From contig JAMLID010000011.1 in the NCBI GenBank assembly GCA_023954355.1, positions 26,349 through 90,348 on the forward strand: a stretch of DNA of 64,000 nucleotides, read 5' to 3'. A program made the translations under genes and the position numbers. The notes under the pieces were generated by a model that was given only the letters and a program-made list of their open reading frames with translations, was not told where the DNA came from and did no database searches. This document shows, piece by piece, positions 37,397 through 45,782 of the stretch. The stretch is from Oligoflexia bacterium (lineage in GTDB: Bacteria; Bdellovibrionota; UBA1018; CAIPTA01). Every line of letters starts with the position of its first letter. The stretch's first letter is position 1.

Positions 37397-37921
37397 CTAC
37401 TGAGATGCCTTACCTTCACCGCCACCGCTATCTTTTCCCACCTTCAACGAGTATGTAGCCTTCTCTACGAATCCTAACGGTGATTTTTTGCTTTCATTGA
37501 TCACCACAGAGTCTTTAGAAATTAGTGAAATTATTCCACCGCGATTTCCTAACTTATCTTTTTGTTTTACTATTAAAACTTTTGAGCTTTCGCTCTCAGG
37601 TAATCGAATCAAAGCTCTTGGGTACTCGTCTCCAGTTAACACTGCAACTAAAGTATAGTCCTCAACAGGATATCTTTCTAACACGGGGGCGTTTGGATTA
37701 AATGCTAAATTCATATCAGCAGCGTCAGATAAAAATGGAGATTCTAAAACTATAAAAGGATCTCTTCTACTAACTACATCTGGTATTGTGGACAACCCCT
37801 GAAGAAACCCTTCAATAGTTTTTGCTTCGGTCTCTTCAGCCAATCCTCTGGAAGGGTTTCCAAAGGTTTCTATTGAAATCAAAGCCACTAAAAGAAAAAA
37901 GCAAGACTTGAAAATTTTCAT
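37397..37921 (-). CDS. pilP: type IV pilus assembly protein PilP
   Basis: 174 aa. The N-terminal signal peptide lacks a lipobox cysteine, so it is not the lipoprotein seen in many Proteobacteria. The periplasmic domain contains the RRDPF motif and a short beta-sandwich (YTLVAVLTGDEYPRALIRL) that in characterised PilP contacts the PilQ N-domains and PilN/PilO. The start overlaps the pilO stop by 4 nt. Confidence 0.88.
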   Translation of the reverse strand: MKIFKSCFFLLVALISIETFGNPSRGLAEETEAKTIEGFLQGLSTIPDVVSRRDPFIVLESPFLSDAADMNLAFNPNAPVLERYPVEDYTLVAVLTGDEYPRALIRLPESESSKVLIVKQKDKLGNRGGIISLISKDSVVINESKKSPLGFVEKATYSLKVGKDSGGGEGKASQ

Positions 37922-38598
37922 TTCTTCTCTTCTCCTTCTGTCGTTGCAGCGCTTGAACCTACATATCGGTATGTAATTACTCTAAGGTCAGCAGTAATCC
38001 CCGGATATACTTGTAAACCGCCGCCGAGTTTTGTGTTCACAAATGCTCCATTTAACCCACCAAGGGTAATTGCCTCACGACCCGGAGCTGAATCTCTATC
38101 AATGCGAAATGAGGCAACGTCAACAAGCCTCTCCATTTTGTTTGCCATTCGATCCATAAAAATAAAAAACTGCAAAAAAGTACCTTTAACTTGAATCGAA
38201 AATCCCAAAGAGTTGTAAAGATCTCCTGGAGTTTCTTTTTCATCTGGGCGAATTGACGTAATCTCTAATTCTAATTGCTTTGCCTCTTTTAATAAGTCAG
38301 AAAGTAAATCAGGAAGAAAAAATTGCTTCGGCAATGCGCCTTGAATTTTTTTAAGCTCCTCTACAAGCATTTTAATCCTTTTTAATTTTTCATCGTATTG
38401 ACGTTCGAATTCTTTAGCTTCTTGAATTTTTCTTTCTAAATTCCCTATCTCTTGCGTTGATACAGCAAGGGATTGCTCTCTAGATTCAATTTCACTTGTA
38501 TCAATAGTAAAATACGAGAGCGCAGCAGCTGCTACAACAATAAGAACAACGTGCTTCCATTCTAATTTTTCGAGCATGTCTTTAAATCGATTGCCCAT
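37918..38598 (-). CDS. pilO: type IV pilus inner-membrane protein PilO
   Basis: 226 aa. A short cytoplasmic N-terminus, one membrane helix (about 17-32), a coiled coil (about 38-90), and a ferredoxin-like periplasmic domain (LGFSIQVKGTFLQFFIFMDRM) match PilO. It forms heterodimers with PilN in the alignment complex between the cytoplasmic motor and PilQ. Its start overlaps the pilN stop by 1 nt and its stop overlaps pilP by 4 nt. Confidence 0.9.
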   Translation of the reverse strand: MGNRFKDMLEKLEWKHVVLIVVAAAALSYFTIDTSEIESREQSLAVSTQEIGNLERKIQEAKEFERQYDEKLKRIKMLVEELKKIQGALPKQFFLPDLLSDLLKEAKQLELEITSIRPDEKETPGDLYNSLGFSIQVKGTFLQFFIFMDRMANKMERLVDVASFRIDRDSAPGREAITLGGLNGAFVNTKLGGGLQVYPGITADLRVITYRYVGSSAATTEGEEKK

Positions 38599-39257
38599 TA
38601 TTTATCTCCACTTCCGCGTACTTTAAAATCTACTTCAAATCTCTTAATTTTTTGTTTCGCATCAGGTACACCAGGAACTTTTTGTGTTGGATCCTCTGTA
38701 GATATTCCCTTAAAAACAACCGAGTGGTAGAAAGTGGAGCTATTAACATATTTAACGAAATCATTAATGGGAAAATATTCCCACGACTTACCGGTCAACC
38801 TAATCACTCTCTCTGCATAAAAAACCGTGGCAAACCAAACTTTCTCAGGAAGTGCGACAACTAAATCATTAAGCGAACGAAAAGCTAAGCTTCTATCTTT
38901 CTTAAGCGCGCTAACTGCATTTAGCTGACGTTGCATTTCGCCTTCTTCTTTAGAAAGCTGCTCCATATTTTTTCTAATCTCACGCTTTGATGCGAGCTCT
39001 TTTCTTAATTCTTCTAAACGAGTCTCAAGTGAGCTCAATTGCATATCTAAAGCAGCCATTTTTTCTTGGTGTAAATAGTTCGGAATAAAATAAGCTATAT
39101 AGGCAAGCGCTAGCATTGCACCAAACATCGTAAGCTTTGGTTTTAATCTCTCTAAGTCATCAAAGCGGATTCCAAGCTTTTCTAAATGTTCGTCTAAACC
39201 GAAAGGAACAGCACCCTGTAATTTTTTTCTTTTACCTAGGAGGTTAATCTTAATCAT
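38598..39257 (-). CDS. pilN: type IV pilus inner-membrane protein PilN
   Basis: 219 aa. The N-terminal MIKINLL peptide is the segment that docks into PilM. A membrane helix at about 44-62 is followed by a coiled coil (about 65-110) and a periplasmic ferredoxin-like domain with the motif LPEKVWFATV. There are about 15 extra residues before the helix compared with the shortest PilN proteins. It lies 3 nt after pilM. Confidence 0.9.
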   Translation of the reverse strand: MIKINLLGKRKKLQGAVPFGLDEHLEKLGIRFDDLERLKPKLTMFGAMLALAYIAYFIPNYLHQEKMAALDMQLSSLETRLEELRKELASKREIRKNMEQLSKEEGEMQRQLNAVSALKKDRSLAFRSLNDLVVALPEKVWFATVFYAERVIRLTGKSWEYFPINDFVKYVNSSTFYHSVVFKGISTEDPTQKVPGVPDAKQKIKRFEVDFKVRGSGDK

Positions 39258-39260
39258 CGA

Positions 39261-40313
39261 TTAACTCTCATTCCTTAGCGCTAATCCGACTGGAACTGCA
39301 GCACTAGAACTTATGGCAGATAAAAATTCTTCGCTGAATTGCTTTCCAGAGCAAGCCACCTTCAGAAATGGATTCAAGTACTCTATAGGTAGGCCAAGCA
39401 TCTCTGTTAGTACAGATGCAAGACCAGGGATTCTACTAGCCCCGCCACAAAGAAATACTGCTGTGATTGGTAGTTGAACAGCTGAAGTGGCATAAAAATC
39501 TAAACTTCTTCTAATTTCTAATGAAATATTTTCTGAAATACCTGTCACTAAAGGAAGGATTTCTTCTGGGATCTGCCCAGTGCTACAAGCGTCTATTTTC
39601 AAAACTTCAGCTTCCTGAAAAGAAACCCCCAATCTGTTTTGAATTTCTTGTGTAAGATTCTTTCCACCTACAGCTACGTCTCTTGTAAAAATAGTGGTCT
39701 CACTACTAACTATATTAATCTTGGTAAGACTCGCGCCGATATCTACAAGCACTACAGCACTTTCAGGTGCCATATCGTAATTTTCCCAAAAAATGTTAGC
39801 TAAACCTAGAACATCTACCTCTAGTACTTCGGGAACCAATCCACATTCTTTAATTGTTGAAGTTCTCTTATCGATAAAATCTTTTTTAGCGGCAACCAAT
39901 AAGATATCCATCTTACCATCACCCATATCTTCTTGAACCACTTCATAATCGAGACTGATATCTTTCATGTCAAATGGGATGTATTGCTCAGCCTCCCAAT
40001 AGACTTGATCCTCAATATCTTTGGGCGATGTTTTCGGTATGGCGATATGTTTTATAATAACAGAAGAGCCGGCCACAGATGTGCAAACGAGGTTTGCTCT
40101 GCTCCCACTTTCGCGAACAACACTCTTGATCGCTTCCACGACTGCGGCATGATTAATAATCTCTCCATCGACAATAGAGTCTTCAGGAAGAGCAACACTA
40201 GCAAAGTTTTTTACAACCCAACCGCTGCGTTTTTTTTCCGCTTCAACAAGTTTAATCGCACTCGACCCAATGTCTAATCCTGCAATGGGTTTTGCACCTA
40301 ATCCAAACAACAT
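39261..40313 (-). CDS. pilM: type IV pilus actin-like protein PilM
   Basis: 350 aa from the ATG at 40313, which has GGAGGGG just upstream; the longer frame from 40355 has no such site and adds 14 basic residues. The fold is FtsA/actin-like: GLDIGSSAIKLVE (phosphate 1), VVLVDIGASLTKI (phosphate 2), and FLCGGASRIPGL (adenosine motif). PilM is a cytoplasmic ring component that binds ATP and the N-terminus of PilN. It heads the operon and has a good promoter upstream. Confidence 0.93.
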   Translation of the reverse strand: MLFGLGAKPIAGLDIGSSAIKLVEAEKKRSGWVVKNFASVALPEDSIVDGEIINHAAVVEAIKSVVRESGSRANLVCTSVAGSSVIIKHIAIPKTSPKDIEDQVYWEAEQYIPFDMKDISLDYEVVQEDMGDGKMDILLVAAKKDFIDKRTSTIKECGLVPEVLEVDVLGLANIFWENYDMAPESAVVLVDIGASLTKINIVSSETTIFTRDVAVGGKNLTQEIQNRLGVSFQEAEVLKIDACSTGQIPEEILPLVTGISENISLEIRRSLDFYATSAVQLPITAVFLCGGASRIPGLASVLTEMLGLPIEYLNPFLKVACSGKQFSEEFLSAISSSAAVPVGLALRNES

Positions 40314-40374
40314 GGCACCCCTCCCTAGGGACCAAAGGCTCTTTCGAAACCACAATAGCTACCGTACTGTTTTT

Positions 40375-40402
40375 ATTGTAACTCTGCGTCGGGAAAGGTC
40401 AA
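40375..40402 (-). promoter_or_regulatory. sigma-70-type promoter of pilMNOPQ
   Basis: On the minus strand TTGACC (40397-40402) is followed after 16 nt by TACAAT (40375-40380): 5 of 6 matches in each hexamer. It lies about 62 nt before the pilM start. Confidence 0.7.
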
Positions 40403-40511
40403 GCAAGCAATAGGAAAACTAGTGAAATATTGAATGATTGCATTCAGATTTAATGCATCGCTCTCATTTTTAACAAGAAAAAAAACGTGTAAACACCTGC
40501 GACTTTAGATC

Positions 40512-41276
40512 TTAATAATCGTTACTATCATCATCTTCGAAATCTCTTTCTCCAGATGCACGTCTATTAACACCTTCAGTAACAACTCCATCTAAATCTT
40601 CATCCATATCAGAATCATCTTCAGAGTTTGCGTCTAAATCTAAATCAGTAACAACCTTAGCCCAGTCTTTATCAGAGTGTAGGTCTTGGCGAATAACATC
40701 TAGATATTTGTCTGGGTACTTATTTACCAACTCTTCTACGTAATTATTTAGCTGCCCGCTCGCCAATATATGTTCTTTGCGTTTAATTTTTCGCCAATTT
40801 TTAATGTAATGTAATCTGCAATAACTTGAAATAATAGGATCAGAGTCACAACCAGACTCTCTACAGCGAGAACGCGAGCTTGCGTTTGCTTTAGATTCAG
40901 ACTTTGATGATTTTTTCTTCTTTCCCGGAATTTTTACTGACACGGGCGCTGGTATTTCTACTAGAACTTCTTGGACTACTGCCTTTGCTTGAATTTTCTT
41001 TTCTTTCTCGGCAGTTTTCTCTACTTTCACTTTCTTAGCAATTACCGACTTCGCAACCTTTTTCTCTGCCTTTGCTGGCTTAGCAGGCTTAGCCTTAGCA
41101 ACAATCTTTTTTGCAATAGGCTTTTTTGCAGCCACTTTAGGTTTTGCAGTATTTTTTTTGACACTCTGTGTTTTTTTTGCTGCAGGCTTTGCTTTAGCTA
41201 CTTTTTTTGCCGGCTTTTTCGCACTTAAGGTCGGTTTTTGTTTTGACGCTGGTTTTTTTGCTTTTTTCTGAGCCAT
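40512..41276 (-). CDS. Lys/Ala-rich (histone H1-like) protein with Cys/His cluster and acidic tail
   Basis: 254 aa from ATG 41276; a TTG frame from 41312 is less likely. Residues 1-about 110 are Lys/Ala/Pro repeats (KKPAKKVAKAKPAAKK), like eukaryotic H1 tails and bacterial AlgP/Hc1-type proteins, and probably bind DNA or RNA non-specifically. Residues about 130-165 hold a conserved-looking CRESGCDS ... YCRLHY cluster that could bind a metal, then a folded segment (YVEELVNKYPDKYLDVIRQDL), and a strongly acidic tail. The charge split, basic head and acidic tail, suggests self-association or regulated nucleic-acid binding. The specific function is unknown. Confidence 0.78.
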   Translation of the reverse strand: MAQKKAKKPASKQKPTLSAKKPAKKVAKAKPAAKKTQSVKKNTAKPKVAAKKPIAKKIVAKAKPAKPAKAEKKVAKSVIAKKVKVEKTAEKEKKIQAKAVVQEVLVEIPAPVSVKIPGKKKKSSKSESKANASSRSRCRESGCDSDPIISSYCRLHYIKNWRKIKRKEHILASGQLNNYVEELVNKYPDKYLDVIRQDLHSDKDWAKVVTDLDLDANSEDDSDMDEDLDGVVTEGVNRRASGERDFEDDDSNDY

Positions 41277-41342
41277 GCCTAAGTCTTTGCTATGCTCTCC
41301 ACCCCTTGTCAAGCATGACTATAAATATTCTTTAAGATTTTC

Positions 41343-41696
41343 TCAAAATTCACATAATGAACTAGGCTGAAGCGTTAAAGGACAACAACTTTGTTTCACA
41401 TCACTAGATACAGGATGATCTTCATTATCTAACTGTTCTCTACCGCCTGCATGGTGATAAAGCCTACAGTGCATTTCAAAGGTTTCTTTTGTCCAAGGCA
41501 ACTGAACCCACTGAAAAAAGCCATACCCCTTGCCTAGGAATTTTTTCAGCTCATCTCTTAAATCTGCATCAGAGCGCCCAACATAAGAAATTTTTTCCCC
41601 ATTCTTCGATAATTGAAAAACACCGAGCATTTCTTTAGGGATTTCACGCAACACATTTTCTTCAGTAAATTCAGTCCAAGGAGTCATATTCTTCAT
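41343..41696 (-). CDS. GIY-YIG-like small protein
   Basis: 117 aa. GVFQLSKNGEKISYVGRSD resembles the GIY-YIG nuclease strand pair (GVF for GIY, YVG for YIG) with an arginine in the following helix (DLRDELKKF). An ETFEMHCRLYHHAGG segment could supply the metal-binding Glu. Small GIY-YIG proteins are often of unknown activity; nuclease function is not established here. It is divergent from the pcnB leader. Confidence 0.6.
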   Translation of the reverse strand: MKNMTPWTEFTEENVLREIPKEMLGVFQLSKNGEKISYVGRSDADLRDELKKFLGKGYGFFQWVQLPWTKETFEMHCRLYHHAGGREQLDNEDHPVSSDVKQSCCPLTLQPSSLCEF

Positions 41697-41743
41697 TTAT
41701 ACAGAAAAGTTTAAGAATTCCAAGTTGATTCCTCAGGCCTTGC

Positions 41744-41772
41744 TGGACAAGAACTCTAGTGTTATTCATAAT
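41744..41772 (+). promoter_or_regulatory. sigma-70-type promoter upstream of the pcnB leader
   Basis: TGGACA (41744-41749), 17-nt spacer, CATAAT (41767-41772): 5 of 6 matches in each hexamer with ideal spacing. The predicted start of transcription is about 41779, at the base of the structured leader. Confidence 0.7.
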
Positions 41773-41778
41773 TAAGAA

Positions 41779-41945
41779 AGCTGCTCCATTGGATGTGCGG
41801 CTACGCCTCTCCTCAGATACGCTAAAATACCTGAGAAGAGCGGCGATACTCCCGACTAACGTAAAAGTTGGGTTAGTTAAACCTTTTTAGGTCTGGTGTT
41901 TTTAAGCTCCCTGCTTATAGACCCTCTGTCTGCATCCAACAGTTG
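41779..41945 (+). ncRNA. putative structured RNA / 5' leader of pcnB
   Basis: From the predicted start, TTGGATG (41789-41795) pairs with CATCCAA (41933-41939), extendable by two G-U pairs, enclosing three hairpins: TCTCCTCAG (41808-41816) with CTGAGAAGA (41831-41839), one mismatch; ACTAAC (41855-41860) with GTTAGT (41872-41877); and GGTCT (41890-41894) with AGACC (41919-41923), which contains AAGC/GCTT. A competing ACCT/AGGT hairpin at 41881-41892 would block the last one. It matches no RNA family I recognise; 6S and SRP RNA signatures are absent. It may be a cis-regulatory leader or an independent RNA. Confidence 0.5.
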
Positions 41946-41972
41946 GTCCCACCAGTGAAAGATAGGATCTTC

Positions 41973-44045
41973 GTGATAAACAAAGAAGACATTGACCAAA
42001 ACGCAATGCAATATTACCGAATGCTTAAATCTGCAGGCTTTTCTGCTTACTTCGTTGGAGGTAGCGTCAGAGACCTACTCTTAGGCAAACACCCAAAAGA
42101 TTTTGACATCGCCACCAATGCCACTCCGCATCAAATCAAGCGGATCATCCCTCATGGACGAATCATTGGACGACGATTTCGCCACGTTATGCTTGAGCGA
42201 CACGGAGGAAGATACGAAATTGTTACCTTTCGCGGGCCTATTTTAAATACTGCCGAAGCCACACAAGAGCAAAATCTAGAAGAGACCCCTCAAGAAGAAT
42301 CGCAACCTGCCAACGAAAGCGATGAAAACGAACCTACACAAACAAAAAGACATCCCGACTTAAACCAATTTGGCAATGCAGAACAAGACGCTCTAAGAAG
42401 AGATTTCACAATCAATGCTTTATTCTATGACCCAGATTCAGACGAATTAGTCGACTATGTACAGGGAAAACTTGATATAGACCGAAAGCTTATTCGATCG
42501 ATTGGTGACCCCCAAGTTCGTATGGAAGAGGATCCCATCCGAATATTGCGAGCGATTCGACACAAAATGAAGCTAGATCTAGAATATGAGCCTTCGTTAG
42601 AAGCAGCTATGCGTGATAAGGCCGCTCTCCTTGAAGCAACTTCTAAAGATAGAATTAGAGAAGAGTTTTTAAAAGTTTGTAACGATCAATCCTTGGGAAA
42701 CTTTCTCCAAGAGTGTCATCGAGTGGGATTAGGCCCTCACATTATGCCTTGGTATGCGAACCTATCAGATCAGGCTTGGGATGAAGCAATTAAACTATGG
42801 GATGAATACGCAAAAGCCGAGCTTTCTTCAAATTACTTGCCCGATGCTGGACTTGCTTTAATCATGTCTCCCGTAATTCAAGAGTTAGTTTTAGACCCTT
42901 TTAAAGCTACCGTAAAAGAAGGCGACAAAAACTACCTTCCAGATATGAAATACTTTCTAAGCTGTGAAGAACTTAGAAATTATTATCTACGAAATTTAAG
43001 AATTTCTAGAGCTCAAACAGATCATATTGTTAGGGCCTTATTCTATTTTAGTAGAATGACAGGATTATGGTTAGAGCAAGGACCGCCAAGAAGAATAATA
43101 GGAAAGTTATTTCATCACCCGCCAGCACTCTTAGCAGCAAATCTTGCAAAAATGTTTTTAAAATTAAGCGATAAAGAATGTCCTGAATGGATTATCGAAC
43201 TTTCACAATACGATCCGAGAAAGAAAAAAGAGAGAACGAACAATCAGCCAAGAGAACACCAAACTTTTACAAAAAAAGAATCTAATGAGCCTGAAAATAA
43301 TACTTCAAACGAAGCTCGTGAAGAAGATGATGATGAAGAGTTCACTGAAGTAGTGAAGCTCAGCCCACCTGACAGACCCATGGTATGGAATGGTCCTTTG
43401 CACGCGCCAGCGATTCGCCCTATTTTTGCTGAAGAACCTTCTAATAAGTGGGCACGAAAAGACCAAACTGCCAGAGCCTTTCGACCATCGGGGATTCCTA
43501 ATCAACCAAGAGACTTAACAAAACAAAAAATGGAGCTTTTGAATAATTACAAACCAGAGCTCGACGCTCCAGAAAACAAGAGTAGTGACGGAAAAAATAG
43601 GGACTCTAATAACAGACCAAACAATAGAAATAAAAATCCCAGACGAGACAAAAATAGACAACAAAACCAAAGAAAATCGCAACAACAAGAGCAAGTTCAA
43701 TCTGAAGAATATGTTGAACAGCAAGAACTAGATGAAGATTCTATCGGAAACCAAAGAGGTCCAGGTGAAGCACCTGCAGCGCTATCTGGATCATCAGACT
43801 CTCGAATGCAAAACATATATCCTGACGAAGAGATTGATGACGATATAGGAAATAGAATCGACTTACCACCTACATCTGGCCATAATCCAGAAGCTCAAGG
43901 TAATGTACTTACTCATCATGAAAGACGCACCAACCAGAATCATAAAAAAAATGGCGGGTCTTTTCAAAAAAGAGGTCATCGAAATAATAAGAAAAACTTT
44001 AAACGCAGACCGCAAAATTCACATTCACATGGGAATCGTGATTAA
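41973..44045 (+). CDS. pcnB: poly(A) polymerase / CCA-adding-family nucleotidyltransferase with disordered tail
   Basis: 690 aa from GTG 41973, chosen because AGGA lies 5 nt upstream; in-frame starts at 41943 (TTG) and 41955 (GTG) lack a site. The head domain has VGGSVRDLLLG and KDFDIATNATP with the catalytic Asp43-x-Asp45, the neck RRDFTINALFYD and EEDPIRILRAIR. This is the PcnB/CCA-family class II nucleotidyltransferase; the context and RIGxxF-type loop favour a poly(A) polymerase. An acidic insert lies at about 85-120. The last ~270 residues are Asn/Gln/Lys/Glu-rich and probably disordered, which is unusual and could recruit RNA-decay partners. Confidence 0.85.
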   Translation: MINKEDIDQNAMQYYRMLKSAGFSAYFVGGSVRDLLLGKHPKDFDIATNATPHQIKRIIPHGRIIGRRFRHVMLERHGGRYEIVTFRGPILNTAEATQEQNLEETPQEESQPANESDENEPTQTKRHPDLNQFGNAEQDALRRDFTINALFYDPDSDELVDYVQGKLDIDRKLIRSIGDPQVRMEEDPIRILRAIRHKMKLDLEYEPSLEAAMRDKAALLEATSKDRIREEFLKVCNDQSLGNFLQECHRVGLGPHIMPWYANLSDQAWDEAIKLWDEYAKAELSSNYLPDAGLALIMSPVIQELVLDPFKATVKEGDKNYLPDMKYFLSCEELRNYYLRNLRISRAQTDHIVRALFYFSRMTGLWLEQGPPRRIIGKLFHHPPALLAANLAKMFLKLSDKECPEWIIELSQYDPRKKKERTNNQPREHQTFTKKESNEPENNTSNEAREEDDDEEFTEVVKLSPPDRPMVWNGPLHAPAIRPIFAEEPSNKWARKDQTARAFRPSGIPNQPRDLTKQKMELLNNYKPELDAPENKSSDGKNRDSNNRPNNRNKNPRRDKNRQQNQRKSQQQEQVQSEEYVEQQELDEDSIGNQRGPGEAPAALSGSSDSRMQNIYPDEEIDDDIGNRIDLPPTSGHNPEAQGNVLTHHERRTNQNHKKNGGSFQKRGHRNNKKNFKRRPQNSHSHGNRD

Positions 44046-45239
44046 ATGCAAAAAGTTTTACTCAAAGTATCTGGAGTAGATGCACCAGGAATCAGTGCTC
44101 GCATCATGAAGTGCATTCAACAAATAGAAGGCACTTTAGAAGATATTGAACAAGTAGTAACTCAAGGTTTATTAAGTTTAATGATTTTAACTAAGGTTGA
44201 TTCTAAAAAAATTCCTGATTTTGAGAAAAGTTTAAAAACCGAATTAAGTTCTTTTTCTGAATTAGAAGTTAAGATTCAAGCCTTGAACGATCAAGAAACA
44301 CCTATTGCTGATCCAACCAATCGGTTTGTAATCACTGTTATTGCCAAATCGATTCCTGTAGATTTTTTATCTCAGCTAACAGAGTCTATTGCAGCAAAAA
44401 AATATAATATCGACTCTTTACGTAAATTAACATCAAGTGGTCTTTCCACAATTGAGCTAATCTGTAGTTCTAAGGAAAAAATAAACATCCCTCAGATTTC
44501 TGAAGCACTAGTCGCCATTAGCTCTAAATTCCCTGGTGTTGACATAGCGATACAAAAAGAAAATTTATACAGAAGATCAAAACGGCTTATCGTATTTGAT
44601 ATGGATTCAACTCTAGTCCAAGGTGAGGTTATAGATGAATTAGCCGCCTTAGTTGGAAAAAAAGATGAAGTGTCTGCTCTCACCAAACGAGCCATGGAAG
44701 GTGAAATAGACTTTCAAGAGTCTCTATTGAAAAGAGTAAGCCTCTTAAGAGGCTTAACCAAAAAAGACCTAGAATTAGTTCATAATAAAATTCAACTAAC
44801 TCCTGGTGCAGAACGATTGGTTTACATCTTAAAAAAACTTGGCTATCGCATCGCAATCATTAGTGGCGGATTTACTTATTTTGTAGAAAAGCTAAAAAGT
44901 CACCTAGGCATACACTACGCACATGCCAACTCACTAGAGTTCGATGACGACGCATTAACTGGTCGGCTCACCGGATTAATAGTGGACGGTAGAAGAAAAG
45001 CCGATCTCATGGAACTGATTGCTCAACAAGAAGGAATCCTATTAGACCAAGTAATTGCCGTCGGCGATGGGGCGAATGACATGCAGATGCTTAAAAAAGC
45101 GGGCTTAGGTATCGCCTTTAATGCAAAGGCATTCACTAAATCTATGATAGGTACTTCTATAACCCATAAGAGTATGGACTCTATCTTGTATTTGCTTGGA
45201 ATCACTGACGAAGAAATTAGAGAAATGGAATATCGCTAA
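44046..45239 (+). CDS. serB: phosphoserine phosphatase with N-terminal ACT-like domains
   Basis: 397 aa. Two ACT-like regulatory domains (residues 1-about 170) precede a HAD-family phosphatase: DMDST near 184-188 is the nucleophile motif, SGGFTYF motif II, and GDGANDMQML motif III. It makes the last step of serine synthesis in the cytoplasm; the ACT domains probably sense serine. It begins directly after the pcnB stop (no gap). Confidence 0.94.
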   Translation: MQKVLLKVSGVDAPGISARIMKCIQQIEGTLEDIEQVVTQGLLSLMILTKVDSKKIPDFEKSLKTELSSFSELEVKIQALNDQETPIADPTNRFVITVIAKSIPVDFLSQLTESIAAKKYNIDSLRKLTSSGLSTIELICSSKEKINIPQISEALVAISSKFPGVDIAIQKENLYRRSKRLIVFDMDSTLVQGEVIDELAALVGKKDEVSALTKRAMEGEIDFQESLLKRVSLLRGLTKKDLELVHNKIQLTPGAERLVYILKKLGYRIAIISGGFTYFVEKLKSHLGIHYAHANSLEFDDDALTGRLTGLIVDGRRKADLMELIAQQEGILLDQVIAVGDGANDMQMLKKAGLGIAFNAKAFTKSMIGTSITHKSMDSILYLLGITDEEIREMEYR

Positions 45240-45252
45240 TCAATACAGAATT

Positions 45253-45774
45253 TTATTTTTTTGCAGCTTCGCTTTCGTTGCTACCACTTTTGTATTGAAT
45301 AAAAATCATTAAAATAATTCCCGTAGATATTGCTACATCTGCAATATTAAAAACTCCGGTTCTTAAATTTGGGAACCCCATATGAATATAATCTACTACA
45401 AATCCTCTAAAAATTCGGTCTATGAGATTGCCGATTCCACCAGCGACAATAAGAGATAAAGCAACGACAGATAACGTAAAGTGAGAAGAACGAATAATAG
45501 AGTAGATACAAAAAAGTAAAATAAAAAATACACCTACTACGAAAATAGCTAATCTTCCTCCTTCTGATAGTCCAGCACCTAGACTTAAAAAGGCTCCCCT
45601 ATTTTCTGCATATTCGATAACTATCGTGCCAGATAAATAGCTAAATGGATTTTTTCCACGTAAATCTGCATACGCCCAAACTTTCACTATTTGATCGATG
45701 ATGATTAAGAAAAAATTCAAAAAAACCGCTAAATATAAATTTCTTCTTTGTTTTCGTCTTCTATCTGAAACCAT
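45253..45774 (-). CDS. lspA: lipoprotein signal peptidase (signal peptidase II)
   Basis: 173 aa, four membrane helices. The catalytic aspartates are in IDRIFRGFVVDYIH and FNIADVAIS, and the signature NRGAFLSLG is present. It cleaves prolipoprotein signal peptides after lipid attachment, so it serves the lipoproteins found in this window. It follows nadA by 8 nt on the same strand. Confidence 0.95.
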   Translation of the reverse strand: MVSDRRRKQRRNLYLAVFLNFFLIIIDQIVKVWAYADLRGKNPFSYLSGTIVIEYAENRGAFLSLGAGLSEGGRLAIFVVGVFFILLFCIYSIIRSSHFTLSVVALSLIVAGGIGNLIDRIFRGFVVDYIHMGFPNLRTGVFNIADVAISTGIILMIFIQYKSGSNESEAAKK

Positions 45775-45782
45775 GCTTTATT

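Noticed and set aside
40971..41228. Phe/Leu/Cys-rich frame opposite the Lys/Ala-rich protein
   Set aside because: A mirror of the repetitive Lys/Ala codons on the other strand.
41779..41945. 6S RNA or SRP RNA identity for the structured leader
   Set aside because: No single long irregular helix with central bubble and no SRP tetraloop or conserved AGCA-type segments; the fold is multi-branched.
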